Shown piece after piece: positions 24,156 through 37,263 of a stretch of DNA of 64,000 nucleotides (position 1 is the first letter of the stretch; each line of letters starts with the position of its first letter). The position numbers and the translations under genes are program-made. The DNA is taken from positions 64,857 to 128,856 of the forward strand of contig CAJJDO010000130.1 in the NCBI GenBank assembly GCA_905183005.1, written 5' to 3'. The notes under the pieces were generated by a model. That model had not been told where the DNA came from, ran no database searches, and saw nothing but the letters and a program-made list of their open reading frames with translations. The stretch is from Paramecium pentaurelia. Lineage: Eukaryota; Ciliophora; Oligohymenophorea; Peniculida; Parameciidae.

Positions 24156-26358
24156 TCAAGCTAATTTTCCTTCTGATAAAGCTCTTTTATAATCATCAAA
24201 ATCTCCATTGAACTTCTTAAGTCTCTCTTCCTTTATATACCAAATCTAATCACAGACAGTTGATACAAAGTATTAATCATGTGAAACTATCACTAAACCA
24301 CCCTAATTATAATATAGAATTAAATACAGTGAAATTATTCAAAGCAATGATTAAAGCATTGACAGCATCGATATCAAGATGGTTGGTAGGTTCATCCATA
24401 ATTAAAATTTATGGATTATTCCAAACAGCCATTGCAAAAGATATTCTACTTTTTTATCCTCCTGATAATAAATATTGAGGTCTTAATTGTAAATTACCAT
24501 TTAAACCAAATGATGATAAATGAGATCTATATGTTTCTCCTGATGCTCCAGGGAAAGTAGTCATCAATTATTCTAAAGGACTCTTCATAAGATCTAATTA
24601 TTCAATGTGATGTTAAGTAAACATGCTAATTCTCAATCTTTGATTTCTAAAGTAATTACCTGCAGTCAATCTTCTTTATTCAGTTAATAAATTCAATAAT
24701 GTTGATTTACCAACACCATTGGCACCAACAATAGCTACACGAGATTCCATTTCAACTGCAAAATTAAGTCCTTTAAGGATAGGTTTATCTAATTGATATT
24801 CAAAATATCCTTCTTCAATTCTCAACATAGGTGGTCTTAATTTTTCAGGATTTGGGAATATGAATACACAACTTGGATCTTCTAAAACTTCATCAATCAA
24901 ATCCATTTTCTAAATAGCTTTAATACGTGATTAGACTAAAGATGCTCTTTTAGCATTATATCTAAATTTATCAATGAAGGATTGCATATGTGATAATTTC
25001 TTTTATTAAGAATCAAATTATTTTCTTTGATTAACATTCTTTTCAGCTCTTCCTTTTTCAAATTAATCATAATTTCCTGTATAAGGTGTTAATTTTTAAT
25101 CATAGAAATGGATAACTTAATTACAAACCACATTCAAAAATTCTCTTGCATGTGATACAACAATTACTGTATGTTTACAATTAATAACATAATCTTCTAA
25201 CCACATAACTGCATCTAAATCAAGATGATTTGTAGGTTCATCCAATAATAATACATCTGGTTATACAAACAAAGCTCTTGCCAATGATACTCTCATTCTC
25301 CAACCTCCTGATAAATGTTTAGTTTTTCTAAACATCAAATCATTAGTAAATCCTAATCCTTATAATATTTTGATTGCTTTAGCTTCAGCTAAATGTGCTT
25401 CAATTAATTCAAGTCTTTCATATATTTCTTATAATTTTAATCCTGCATTTAGATCTTCTGAATTTTCTAATTTATCCTTTTATTCTAATAATTCTAATCT
25501 TTCCATATCTGTTTCCAATACTAATTCAACAGGATTCTTATCTGTTTCTGAAATTTCTTATTCAACCAACAAAACTTATATGTGTCTGAATTTATCAGCA
25601 TTTTCATATTCATATCTTGCAAGAGCATTCATTAAACTATAATATGGATGAGATTATCAATTACCATGTTTTACCAATACCATTTCTACCAACTAGACCA
25701 TACTTTTAACCATATATCAATTATAAATTAGTGTCTTCCAATAATGCTCTTCCTCCCACAATTATAGATAATTTATCAATTACAATATCTAATTTCTTTC
25801 CATCCTAATCTGCTTTACTATGTCTAACTCTTGCTGGAGGAATATGAGTTTTTTATTCTTTTATTGTTTTAATATGTTTTTCATATGCTTCCTTAGCTTT
25901 AACATCTTCCTTCTATCTTAATTTTTCTTTACGATCCTTCTTCTAAATTTATTCATTTGTATTTGTTGCCACTTATTCTTTAAATAAATCTTCAAATTTA
26001 ATTGTTTCCTAAAATTTTAATATATTAATCTTACAGACTCTTTTTCCAAATAAAAATCCATTTCAGAAAGTATTATTTCCTCTGGTAATTGTTCAGCTGC
26101 TAATGTATGTTTCTTTTCTTTTTTTATAAGTTATTCTTTTCCAAGATTATCAAATATTTTTTAGCAAATTTTATTAATTTCTTATGTGGTCAATTTTCCT
26201 CCGTTTCTAAAATACTCCCCTAATAACTCTTAAACATCAGCAGCATTCTAGGGTGTATCTTCAACTAACATTCCTGACATGTGATGGACACATTGCTATG
26301 TTAATCGACAAACTCCTGGTATTTGCAGCCATAATAATTCACATATTTTTTCTTACAT
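24156..26358 (-). CDS. ABC-F ATPase of the ABCF3/GCN20 type, about 707 aa
   Basis: Two nucleotide-binding domains and no membrane segment. NBD1 Walker A is GRNGIGKT (near residue 210), signature LSGGW and Walker B DVLLLDEPTNHLD; NBD2 Walker A is GANGVGKST, signature LSGGQKSR and Walker B QILIMDEPTNHLD. The linker is charged and helical. The roughly 190-residue N-terminus ahead of NBD1 is helical and basic, as in GCN20/ABCF3, which bind GCN1 and ribosomes to control eIF2-alpha phosphorylation; ABCF3 and GCN20 are closer matches than ABCF1 or ABCF2. Three introns (26, 28 and 25 nt) give exactly 708 codons. Start MQEKICELLWLQIPG at 26358. Confidence 0.94.
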
Positions 26359-27536
26359 TTTTAAATATGTTAATTATATTATTATTATTTAACAATTAAA
26401 TTACTAATGAATTCAAATATTATTTTTCACCTAAACAACTTTTTTTTTTTATTAAAATGATTTCTAATTCAGAAATAAAAATTCTATTTTCAAATATTAA
26501 AAATTAATTTTTTTATATTATGCATTAAAACCTAGGTCTTAATTTTTATTAAAATGCAATTACATTCATATATAATAGAATATAGTTATATTTTTTATTA
26601 AATAATAATGTCAATTAAACTTAATTAAACTATTTTGAAAAGACTTTAGTATTTAAGACTAAATTAAAAAATATGTAGAAAAACCTAACCTAACATTTCA
26701 ATCTTGATTCCAATAATATATAATTATTCGATTCATGTATATAAAAAGATCCATAATATTTAATCAATAAAATATGCTTCGATATCTTTAATGATATTCA
26801 TTATCAAAATCATTTGGCTAATCTACAAAGAATAATTAATAAAAAAAACTTTTTCAAATACTAAATTTAGAGAATAACACTTTTCGTTCCAAATCGATTT
26901 TTAAGATATTACAAATGAATAAAAAAGTCGATTAGTGATTATTTAGATTAATTTCTAGAAAATTAATTTAATTCATAGATTATATATTAATTGTCATTAA
27001 ATATAAGTATGGATATAATACTATGTTGATTAAAAACAAGTGATAGATATAAAATATGATTTAGAGATATTCATACTTTTATTCAAAGAATATTCAAAAA
27101 AAAGGAATATTATAGAAATTAAAAATAAATTTGAAAAAATATGCACTTAAAGCATTAAATAAAGTTAAAATTAGTTTATAATCTAGTAAATTAGAATATC
27201 TAATAAGATTTTCTATGTCTAATGAAGATATAATATAGTAGAGTGTAGAAAGGGAATTACCAGAAAATTCTTAAATTCGAATTAATGATGAAAATAAAAA
27301 ATCTGATTTTAGATTATGACATAGAACAAATTATAATAAAGAGACCTTAACTACATTAATATCCATAGAAATTTGAATCACTATAAAATGAAATCAAATT
27401 AAAAGTAAATCACTAATTATTTTTGATTAATGTATTTGAACTTATATAAATTATTTAATAATGGATACAACAGAGTGAGAAAATTTGTTCTATTGAAAAA
27501 ATTGAAATAACATTAATAGAATCAAAGATGGCAATT
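26359..27536. other. Gene-poor region with a long doubtful plus-strand frame
   Basis: About 1.2 kb, more A+T-rich than the genes around it. One plus frame can be read from an ATG at 26791 to about 27685 if a 23-nt intron near 27170 is assumed. Its product is Ile/Asn/Lys/Phe-dominated, it matches nothing I know, and its end runs antisense through the Myb/SANT gene. I do not annotate it as a gene. No RNA gene or repeat seen. Confidence 0.45.
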
Positions 27537-27973
27537 TCATTGATGGATGATAGTTGGGATTTGTTTGTTTATTTATCTATTTTTCTTTTTACCTTTTGCC
27601 AAGGGATTAAATTTCTAATGATGAGATCGACATTGAGTAGCTGTTCTTGTTGGGATAAACTGACTCATTAATTTAAATATTTTTTTTGACTTTTTATCAT
27701 ACTTCGACCTTAAAATAGACTCATGACTCTTAACGAATTCTAGATATAATAAATGTTCTTGTTTAGTCCAATGTCCTATACTTAAGAATAATACATACCA
27801 TTTACTCTTGATTGAGACTCGTCATCAACCAATTCACACTTTTCTTCTAGTCCATAGTCAACTTCAGTTGAATGAGTATTTTGGGCAGTATTTGTGATAT
27901 TTGGTGATTCAATCTATTGGTGTGTCGTTCCATTATTCAAAATGAACTGTGTTTCATACTTATATGAGGGCAT
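27537..27973 (-). CDS. Small Myb/SANT-type DNA-binding protein, about 137 aa
   Basis: Residues about 62-122 form a Myb/SANT-like unit: GHWTKQEHLLYLEFVK supplies the first Trp and helix 1, a spacer with KKSKKIFKLMSQFI follows, and RTATQCRSHHQKF is the recognition-helix signature (compare the SHAQKYF and R-T-x-x-Q-C-R-S-H patterns of single-Myb proteins). Such proteins usually act as transcription factors or chromatin-complex subunits in the nucleus. The N-terminus is acidic and polar (MPSYKYETQF start); the tail is basic. One 23-nt intron near 27777-27799 gives exactly 138 codons and joins the acidic part to the Myb unit. It stands alone between two gene-poor stretches. Confidence 0.8.
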
Positions 27974-29736
27974 CGATATGGTAGGGGTCAACTATTAAAA
28001 CATCACTTTATGACATAGAATGGATAAATATTACTATATTATAGCATCTATTATTGTTGTAAGTAATAGAATGGATTGTAATATTAGCCTTAGGAGTATA
28101 AATTGCACATTAGATCTGGATTCATCTGAATGAAATTTTGGTAATTCAAAAATAAATTATTAATTAATTTAATTCATTATAACTAGGCTATTAAGAATGA
28201 TACGACGAATTAGTTTACATGTATTCTATCTTCATGTGAATAATTATTAATCATTAATAATATTTTTTTAATTCTCACATCATACACATTTTTGATAGAC
28301 ATTTCAATTATAATCCCCATTCTCTACCAGAAATTAGGCCTCAAATAGTTTAAATTTTTATCAAAATTTTTCAAGGACTACATTAAACCTATCTCTTAAA
28401 AAATAAAATATCAATCAATATATAATTAGATTCTTAACTTTATATTGAAATTTGATAATTCATTAATATATTTCTAAGCAATTTAGAAGCACTGAATTGA
28501 TTTTTCCTTCACAAAATTTAAAAATCTTTTTTTCTATAATTTTTCTTTCTAAAATAAAAATGAATAAACCAATATTGATAGTGAGTCCTAAAATAAGCTT
28601 CTTTGAGTCTGCAAATAATTTAATTGAGACTGGTATTTTTATAGAAAAAAATTCATTTCTAAATTTTTATTAAATTTTCATAGCATTTTATAGAATCATT
28701 CCAATTGTCTAAGGGTATTTAAGTATATGAAAAAATCAAATTCAATACAAATTTTGTATATTTTATTGTTTAATTGGAAAAAAATTAATTATACTTGATT
28801 AGATTTTAATTATAGTAGAGTCTTATAATAATGATAAAGTATTTACATGTTATTATTCAAATTAATAACGGAATGTTCGTATTCGATTCAAAATTTGATT
28901 TTATTTTATGATTTTAAATTTAGATATTTAATAAAAAAAGATTTAAGTTCAGAAAAATAGATGTCTTATTCATTCAATGAGAAATTAAATGAATTTTTGT
29001 TTATGTCCAAATTAATTGATATATGAATTATTAATTATTCAATAACAATGAAAAATTAGAAACTGATAAAAATATATAATTAAATGTAGAAAATTAATAA
29101 TTGATGATATTAATTGACTTAGAAAAATAAAGAATTATAAAGAAATAGAGTTATATAAAAAATATAGATTTAATATTTTAAAGATTGAGATAAGAGATAT
29201 CAATTTTGATAATATTTGATAGGTAGACAAAATTGATCTCTAATTAAAGCTTATAGGATATTCAGTGAATCCTAGATATTGATGATATTTTAATTTATTT
29301 TTTAATAATCTTAAGATAAATCATAGGTACAACAAACTGAATTTATGTTAATGAAAAAAATTAAATATTTTCATAATAAACAATCAAAAATCTAATTAGA
29401 TATGATAATCCTCATAAGTATTATGTGGATATAAATAATCAATATATTCATTATTCAAAGCATATCTATTTTTTATATAATACTCTAAAGTGCCAAAATA
29501 ACGATATTATATAATATTCATTCAAAAATTTGAGTAAATATTAGAATAATTTATTTGAGATTATTATTTTCATTCTGTATATATAAAAAGTAATGGAAAT
29601 ATGATTTACATAATCTAAACATTCATCATATAGGGGATTGATTTGATTCAAATATTGTTTTTCAAATGTAATTAATTATTTAATGTCTCTTTAACATTTA
29701 TAAACTATTAAGGAAGAAAGGCATTCTTAAGAAAAC
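27974..29736. other. Longest gene-free stretch of the window
   Basis: About 1.76 kb with very high A+T. Code-6 frames are short and broken by TGA on both strands; the stretch 29090-29330 has Gln/Lys/Ile-rich fragments that could be gene decay, without recognisable domains. No tRNA, repeat array or mobile-element gene seen. The promoter of the following transporter should lie near its right end. Confidence 0.45.
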
Positions 29737-31248
29737 ATGGACCTAGCCCAAAATCTTTTGGATAAAGCTAAAGATGTATAATTGAATTAAGTAAATAGAG
29801 GGAACATGAAGCTGATGAAAATGAGTAATTTATTCCAGATGAACAGAAGGAAATGAGTGATGAGGAAGTTTAAGATTAATAATAGAAATAAGATAATGTC
29901 AAGAGCTTTGTTGTTGGAAGTGGAATGGGTGGATTCTTATTTGAAGAAACATTTGGATTTGATGATAAGAAATAGAAGAATAATAAGTAAATCAAGAGAC
30001 TGACTTTGAACACTCGATTAACATAGATAGTAGGACTGAATAAGTTGGCAGATGACGAAGAAGATGATCATTAACTTTATGAGAAAATTCCTTAGTATTT
30101 GGCTTGGGGTATTATTTTTTATGCATCTTTCAATAATGCCATGATGCCTCCATGGATTATGACAATACCAGCTGAAAAAGTAACTAGTAATATATATCAA
30201 GTACTTACGTATTGCTTGGAGATTTTTATTGTAAGGGATATTCCTTATTCCATTTATTATGTATGAATATAGGACAGGAAACGAAAAGGTTAAGTCAGCT
30301 TACACAATGGAATTTTTGTTGAGATGGACTCATATGAGAAAGGTTTATATGGCAAGTTTGACTACAACGGTAACTTTTGCAGTATTTCTTTTTTGTTTTG
30401 ATTATACCAATATTTCAAGTGTCTTCGTTTTAGGTTCTTAGACTAATTTCTGGTTATCTGTCTTTCGAAAAAAAGAAAATAACCATAATATTGAAGGAGG
30501 TGGTAAAATAATGTGTGTTGCTGGGTAAAATGATCATTTATTAATAGATATTTACTTATTTGTTTAGATTCATATATGTTAAATACTGATACTATTCCTG
30601 AATCAGCTAAAAATTACATTAATCCTTTATTATATAATAGACCAATTTGGATGAGAATTATTATTGGAAATACTATACCAGTAATATTTAAATCTTAATC
30701 ATAGTTTTTAGCTTCAATAATCTTAGCTGAATTATCAAAGGCTAATTAAGATCTCAGAAGTGTATTTCCTCCATTCCTAGCTAATTTTTGTGTGGCCTTT
30801 TTTGTTTGTCTAAATATGTGTATGGTCTCATTTTTTATGGATGGTACATCTATAAATTTTGATTCCAGATGGGGTTGGTTTGGTTTATTTCAAAATGGAA
30901 AATTTATGGGATTCTTGTATAATTATTAATTCTTATTCTATTAGTTACATGTCTACTATGTTAAGTATTGGAGTTTTCATCTCTTCTATATTAATTAGTA
31001 AGTTATTTGAACCAATTGTACCTGCTACTGCTGCCTTATTTGAACCTGTTATTACAGCTATCTTATGTGATATTGCTACTGTTCAATATTATCCATCTGC
31101 TATTGCTTGTTTTGGTTATGTATTTCTATTGCCTGGTTAATTTATAATTATTGTTGGATAACACATATTGAAAAAACAGTAAGAACAAGAATAAAAATAA
31201 AAACTTGAATAACAATAATAAATTCATGCTTCTAGAGCTCAACAATGA
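29737..31248 (+). CDS. Drug/metabolite-transporter (EamA/SLC35-like) membrane protein, about 471 aa
   Basis: An acidic cytosolic N-terminus of about 125 residues (MDLAQNLLDKAKD start) precedes about ten hydrophobic helices, beginning YLAWGIIFYASFNNAMM and LRIAWRFLLQGIFLIPFIM. The second half carries the typical DMT C-terminal pair, ISKLFEPIVPATAALFEPVI and a last helix FGYVFLLPGQFIIIVG. This pattern fits EamA/SLC35 carriers for nucleotide sugars or other metabolites; the substrate is unknown. A 30-residue Gln/Lys-rich tail follows. Introns of 23, 22, 23 and 28 nt give exactly 472 codons. The first half contains a non-membrane insert near residues 275-300 (KKENNHNIEGGG). Confidence 0.82.
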
Positions 31249-31330
31249 TATAGAAATTCAAAAGTAAAATTTAAACTTGATTTTTTTTATTAATTAATGA
31301 AGTTAAACAATAATATTTAACGATTAAATA

Positions 31331-31867
31331 ATGTTCCTGTTCCAAAAAAGATTAATGACCCTATCACAAAGCTCTCAGTAACCTATTAGACTTAAACCTA
31401 AGTTCTATTCATAGTAAAAGGAAAATATGCCTGTTTAAAGGGATCTACCTAAAGTGAATTTGATAAATAAATTGAATGAAGCCTCTAAAATCACTAAACC
31501 TTAACCTAAGCAATAAGTTTAAATTACTTAAAAGACCATTTCTAAGGATGTTTGGCACAAAAAGTCGATTTCAATGAAAATGAGAAATGCTAATTTTAAA
31601 GATGGCAAAAAGATTGTTAGTGGATAATTAATAAAATATAAAAAAGGCGATTAGATCTATGCTTTTAGATGTATTAAAGATACTATGAAATAATGCAAAT
31701 TAAAAGATATTAAATAAGATCATGATGTTGATACTGATGATGAATAAATATTTATGGCAACAAAAAATATGTTTATGAGTTTATGTTAAAGTATAAAAAG
31801 AGAATTGTTTAATAATGAGGATAATCAAAATGAAAACAAAATTATAATAGATGATGATTTTTTATGA
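31331..31867 (+). CDS. Unknown basic protein, about 178 aa, intronless
   Basis: An uninterrupted 179-codon frame from ATG 31331 (MFLFQKRLMTLSQSSQ) to TGA 31865-31867. It is very basic in the first 120 residues (WHKKSISMKMRNANF, QLIKYKKGDQIYAFRC) and acidic at the end (DHDVDTDDEQ, then IIIDDDFL). The first residues could form a short amphipathic, possibly mitochondrial, presequence, but this is weak. No domain recognised. It begins 82 bp after the transporter stop, on the same strand. Confidence 0.65.
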
Positions 31868-32606
31868 TTTATTAATAACTTTTACCATTAATTATCAATA
31901 TCTTTATTTCATAATTTCTTTATTAACATATATCCTACACTCTTAAATAATCAATAATTTTATTTTAAATTTAGTTTTACAAAAGTAGAAGTATAAATTA
32001 TTACAATAAAGTAAGAATATGAAAATTTTGAAAAATATATCTCATAATGATAACTTTTAATAATTTAAATAATAATTATTCTGATTTTATTCAATTTTCA
32101 ATTAAATATACAATGAAATAAAAGTAATATAAAAAGTAAATGATATTTATTAAATATGAATTTCATTTATTTTATTTATACTTATATTATTTCTCTTTAT
32201 AATTCTTTTCCGTTGATTTTAGTTCGATCAAAATATATACTTAAATAGATTATTTTAGCTTCTTTAATTGACTAAAATCTTCTTAGATTATAAAAAGAAT
32301 GAAATTTTTATTTGATTAATCAATATAAAAGACATCATTTACTTAAAATTGTTTATTCTCCAAAATGTTTTAAAATTCATTGATTCTAATTTTTTAATTT
32401 AAATAAAATAACTAAAATTATTTATATTTTTCCATTTTACTATCTAAATCAATCTTAATATATATTTTAATTTTATACAATTGATTCATATTACAGAATA
32501 GTTTATAAATTCATCTTACAAAAATAACTAATAAAATAATAGTCTTTGTATTCCTAGTTTTAATTTGTTATAAATTTTATATATATATTTTAAAAATCAA
32601 AAGAAT
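31868..32606. other. Intergenic, AT-rich
   Basis: About 740 bp. A minus-strand frame of about 50 codons starting MNFKTFWRINNF (near 32370) ends in TGA but is Phe/Ile/Asn-rich and unsupported. Otherwise poly-A/T and TA-rich sequence with no visible feature. Confidence 0.45.
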
Positions 32607-33030
32607 ATGTTCTTAATTTTATCTTAGGAGGATCATCCCCTTTATGAAAGAAGATTTCCCTTAAAAAAAACTACTTTAGGTAGTTAGTAAGTACTAAATG
32701 CATAATTTATTCTACATGCTGCCTTAGATGTATTTGATGAAAAATATAAATCGTCTAAAGAATTGTATACAATAATAATTAAAAAGATTTCTTAAAGAGA
32801 TTGATTAAAAATAAGACTATAGAGTATATGGCTATGTTACACCATCGAATATAAGATTTTTAGTATTGACTGATCAAGATGAAGAACGTGTGAAAATATT
32901 TTGTTAATTAGCTCATGAATAATTAATAAAGATCTTAATGAACCCATTATATTAATTGGGAACATAAATTACATCTCCAAGTTTTGAGTCTGTAATTTAA
33001 TAATTGTTGTAGAATAGATTAAACTAATGA
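32607..33030 (+). CDS. TRAPPC2L: TRAPP complex subunit 2-like (TRAPPC2L) homologue, about 133 aa
   Basis: A longin-like sedlin-family protein. The N-terminal strand MFLILSQEDHPLYERRFP matches the family's IAVIAKENYPLY pattern. HAALDVFDEKY corresponds to the long first helix, DYRVYGYVTPSNIRFLVLTD to the conserved Y-x-V-Y-G-Y-V-T strand pair, and NPLYQLGTQITSPSFES to the C-terminal NPFY motif region. TRAPPC2L is a small subunit of the TRAPP Rab-activating complexes that tether ER-Golgi vesicles. The length equals the usual family size. One 22-nt intron near 32763 gives exactly 134 codons. Among plain-size TRAPPC2 versus TRAPPC2L, the YGYVT motif favours TRAPPC2L. Confidence 0.92.
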
Positions 33031-33462
33031 ATAATAATTAAAATATAAGGATAATTATTATTTTTTATTATTCATATATTTTCATATTATAACATCAAAT
33101 TCTAAATATAAACAAGTAAATCAGAGTATATTTATATAATTGACTAAGAATTTAAATTAGATTAATAAGAATAAAGTGAAACTCTCAAGCCTACTACAAT
33201 TTAGTTGAAAAATAAATGATAGTATTATATTTAAAAAGTGTTGTTACATTTATCAATTGAATAAATCTATATATATATATTTATAGAATACTATATAAAA
33301 TCATCCTTAATTAAAAATATAAATAGTTATAATTTAATATATTTTATTGTATATATTAATAAATAAAAATGTACAATTTTTAAAAAGGCTTTTTTCCAAA
33401 TAATATAACCACATATTTAGTATTTAGAAAATACTATAAAAGGTTTAGAAGTAAAAATAATA
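33031..33462. other. Intergenic, AT-rich
   Basis: About 430 bp of A+T-rich DNA between two plus-strand genes with no open frame of note and no RNA gene. Confidence 0.5.
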
Positions 33463-35019
33463 ATGAAAAAAAAATTAAGTTTATCTTCAAAACCCCTTTC
33501 CTATATACAATTAGATGATAAAGGAAGAAATTCTTATTGCAAAAGTCATTGTTTGAAATATGAACAATTTGAGTATAGAAATGGAAATTGTTATCTATGT
33601 TGTGAATAAAAGGAATGTAATTAAGATAATGAACCATTAAGTTAGGCTGAAATAATCACTCTTTTAAATTAAATTTTATCATAAACAATATCAGATGAAT
33701 TTAAATAGTAATAAAAGCAGAAATTAAATAGTTTTAGAGAAGATGTAAATAAAACAATTGAAATTTATTGTGATAGAGTAATTCAAAATTTGGAAAAGAA
33801 TTGTGAATAATAAAATCAAATAAATTAAAAAATCAAGTTTATTTTAGAAAATCTTGAAAATGAAAATATCAATCAATTAGCATATGAGATATTATAAACA
33901 TAATAATTAGATTGTATAAGTTCAAAAATAGGAGTTACAGCTTCATTAACTTAAGAATTTTATAGATAATTAACTAAATGTGAAACTACTTTAAATTGTA
34001 TTCATTCCCTTACATAAGATGATCATAAAAATGGAAAAAATGAATATCATGTATTAAAAAATTAAGTGGATTTTGTAAAAATGAAAAATATGCAATTTTT
34101 AAGGTAACATGAAATAAGTATCAGATCTTCAAAATAAAGTATAAAGAGGATTTATTAAGATATTAAGAATTAATAAATTATTGCAGTATCACCTGGATAA
34201 GAAATTAACAATTAAATTACTATAATTAAACCAAGTTAATATAGTTTATTTGGATAATTTGAATCTTTAAAAAATGCAATTCCAGCAGAATTATTTAGTA
34301 TAAGTCCAAATGGTGAATTTTATGCATGGGGTAGTAATTCAAAGATTTAAATTTATTAATTATCAACAAAAATATACAAACAAATAAATTGTCATTCAAT
34401 TTTAGATTCAATTGTATTTAATATTGTTAATGATTTTGTAATAAGTACATAAGATTAGAAGATTAATTTTTGGAGTTTAAATGATAAAAATTGGGAATTT
34501 AATTGTTCTTTCAATATGTTACCAGAAAGAGTTCATGATCTAACATTTATAGAAGATGGCAAAAAACTAATATGCAAATCATTATCTAAATTAACAATTT
34601 TGATTAAAGAAAATTAGAATTGGATAATTTATTAATAAATTCATCAAAGTTTCACTACAACATTATGGAATCAAGTATATTAAATGATTATAACATTAAA
34701 TTAAAAGGATTAAATCTAAATTTGGTAAAGAAATAAAAAAGGATTATTTTAATTAATATCTACAGAATGGGATCCAGAAAACAAAAAGACAAATTATGAA
34801 GTTAATCCTTTATAAGCAAATGATGATGGTTCATTATTATCTTAATGTCAAAATAACAAATTAAAGGTTTGGTAAGTTTAAGAAGATGGTAAATTAGAAC
34901 TAATTTTTGAATAAGAAATAGATGAAAACAATATCTTTGTAACAAATGATTTTACAAATTTATTAACCTAAAATGAGAAGTCGTTAATTTGGTACCAATT
35001 AACAAATGATGAATAATGA
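33463..35019 (+). CDS. WD40-type repeat protein with N-terminal Cys motif, about 518 aa, intronless
   Basis: One uninterrupted 519-codon frame. The first 50 residues have a Cys/His cluster (YCKSHCLKYE, then CYLCCEQKEC) that may bind zinc. Residues about 60-230 are helical and Gln-rich. From about 270 the protein becomes beta-rich with repeats of roughly 40-45 residues ending in WSL/IW-like pairs (KINFWSLND, QIWQRN, LKVWQVQ, SLIWYQL), as in WD40 propellers, though few canonical GH...WD pairs are visible. Proteins of this build (short zinc segment, coil, C-terminal WD40) are common in Paramecium; partners are unknown. Its lack of introns in 1.5 kb is unusual next to its neighbours. Confidence 0.8.
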
Positions 35020-35443
35020 GAAATTTATATTCATTATTATTATTATATTGATTATCAATTATTCAAATATAATCTTCAAATATATTGAAATTAAGATCTA
35101 TTTTTAATTGTATATAAAGATATATAATTAAATAAATAATTTAAATGAGATATTCATAATATATATAAATTATTCTAAACTTATTTTAAAGTAATAAAAG
35201 AATTATATATTTGATTAAATGATCAAATTCATAAATATTATCTCTAAAAATGAAGAATTAATTAATTAGATTTATAGACAATTAAGTTCATTTGAAGTTT
35301 CAGAACAATTAACTCTATAAAATTGAATTATATATTAATTAGAATTCTAGAAGATTTAATATTTAAAGTAGAAGAAAAGATGATTATATTAAATTTTGAA
35401 CTTTTATAATTAAAATTTTAAATTTAATTACAATATATTTATT
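35020..35443. other. Intergenic, AT-rich
   Basis: A 424-bp spacer between two plus-strand genes. Only short TGA-interrupted frames; nothing recognised. Confidence 0.5.
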
Positions 35444-37263
35444 ATGTTTTTATTTATTTTAGTCATTGTGTTCTAAGTAATAGGAGAAGAATTATTAAAT
35501 TTGACTACTAAAACATTCTTAATTGAAAGTGAAGTGAGTGGAGTGAAGGAGGTTATTCAGGGATCACGATAATTTATTACAGACTTCGAAAATGCTGAGT
35601 TTGCTATCAATATAGAATTGCAAGGAAATAATAGTTATCCTTGGGATATATGTTTTTCAAAATAAGGTTCAATTGAATTTGCTGAATATGAAAATCATCA
35701 TAGTATAATTTATAATGCTACTCATAATCCTGATGAAGAACATGCAAATGATCCATCATATTATTTAAGTACACCTATTTTAGTTAATATGGTGAATACA
35801 AATTAAGGTTTATTGATTGTAACAAGTGATCATACTTTATTGAATTATAATGTTACATAGGATCCATAAAGTATAATTGGATTTAAATCATAACTTTTAT
35901 AAGAATATGATTATGATTCCTTAAGAAGTGAAGCAACTGAAGCTGAAGTTCCATAAATTGTATATGCCCCTATGTTTGAATATGTATATTTGATATATAG
36001 AGATTAAATATTGAAAGGTAAAGTATAACCCAATATGACTTTATAAAATTGTTCAATTGGTAGTGGATTGGAAAATGATAATAATTTTATTGGATAAATA
36101 AAGATACTGAATAATTATATGTTTGTTCCATTGGGTAGGGATGGATTAGATATCTATTAGATTAATAAAGATGGTGATATAAGTCTTAAATTGTCTATGA
36201 ATTCCTTTGATTTATATAACAAGGATTTAATTATTAGTTTAGTTGATATTGTATTTAGTCAATCTAGCACATCTAATGATACATATGCTTTTATTTTAGA
36301 TAGTATTCATGGTGTTACAAAATTCCTTGTTAAAACTAGTGAAAAGATGATAGTATTAAATAGAGATGATAATTTTGGTCTTGTAGATATCAAATCTGGT
36401 TTAGCTATTGCTGTTTAATCTGATGATTTTCTATTGATACTTAAAGAAGTGTAATTATAATTTATAATCTATTTAGTGGAATCAATCAATAATTAGTTGA
36501 AATAGGTTTCAAAGATTAAGGTTGGTTTGAAGTTAAGACACATTTTTTGACTGGATAATATTTTGATATTATACTTTCTAAATAATTTGTACTTTTAAGA
36601 GGTAAAGATGAACATAGAATTGTAAGAACTGGAGTTTATGAAGAATTTGAACCTGAATTTAAATTCTATACTTAAGATGATTATTATACTGAAAAAGCTA
36701 ATTCCTTTTATGAAGAATATGTTTTCATTCCAAAACTATAAAATGTTTAATTTTATGAATCAGATTTTTAAACTGATGGAACTCCTAATTAATGGTCATT
36801 TTAAAAAAGTTATCCATATTTACTTGGTTTAACTTAACATACTATTGTGGAATTACCATATATTATAAGAAATCCTATGATTTATTGTAATCCTAAATCT
36901 GAGTAAGATATTGGAAATATTTATAAATATGATATTCTGATGAATGCCACTTCATGTCCTGAAAAAGATAAATATTTAGAAGATAATCCAACTGTGCCAT
37001 ATCAAACTCTTCAATGTTCATATAAGAATACTTTTTAAGTTAAGGTTGTATTAGCTTAGGCAAAGATATATAACACTTAAGAATTGATTGGAGTGATAAT
37101 TGGACTAATAATTCTTCTGATTTTATTAGCATTCTTATTAGCATATTTGTATAGAAAATACAAAGTTAAAGAAGAAGGTTTAACAAGTCAAGTATAAGGT
37201 TTTGATAACTAAAAGGGATATGATTTAGAACCAAATGATGCTCCTGCTACTCAGGGATTATGA
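35444..37263 (+). CDS. Type I membrane protein with large ectodomain, about 597 aa
   Basis: MFLFILVIVFQVIGEE is a clear signal peptide. The ectodomain (about residues 16-535) is beta-rich with several Asn-X-Ser/Thr sites and few Cys until the end, where Cys appear near residues 475, 495 and 515 (MIYCNPK, TSCPEK, LQCSYK). One membrane span follows (LIGVIIGLIILLILLAFLLAYLY) and a short tail beginning RKYKVKEEG and ending DAPATQGL. One 26-nt intron near 36455 gives exactly 598 codons. A surface or endomembrane receptor-like or adhesion protein is the reasonable inference; no ligand-binding domain is recognised. Repeated beta stretches in the first half might form a propeller. Confidence 0.82.

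Noticed and set aside
26791..27685. Plus-strand frame of about 290 codons (with an assumed 23-nt intron)
   Set aside because: Its composition is dominated by Ile, Asn, Lys and Phe, it matches no family, and its last 150 bp are antisense to a convincing Myb/SANT domain; with one stop codon, chance frames of this size are possible in such DNA.
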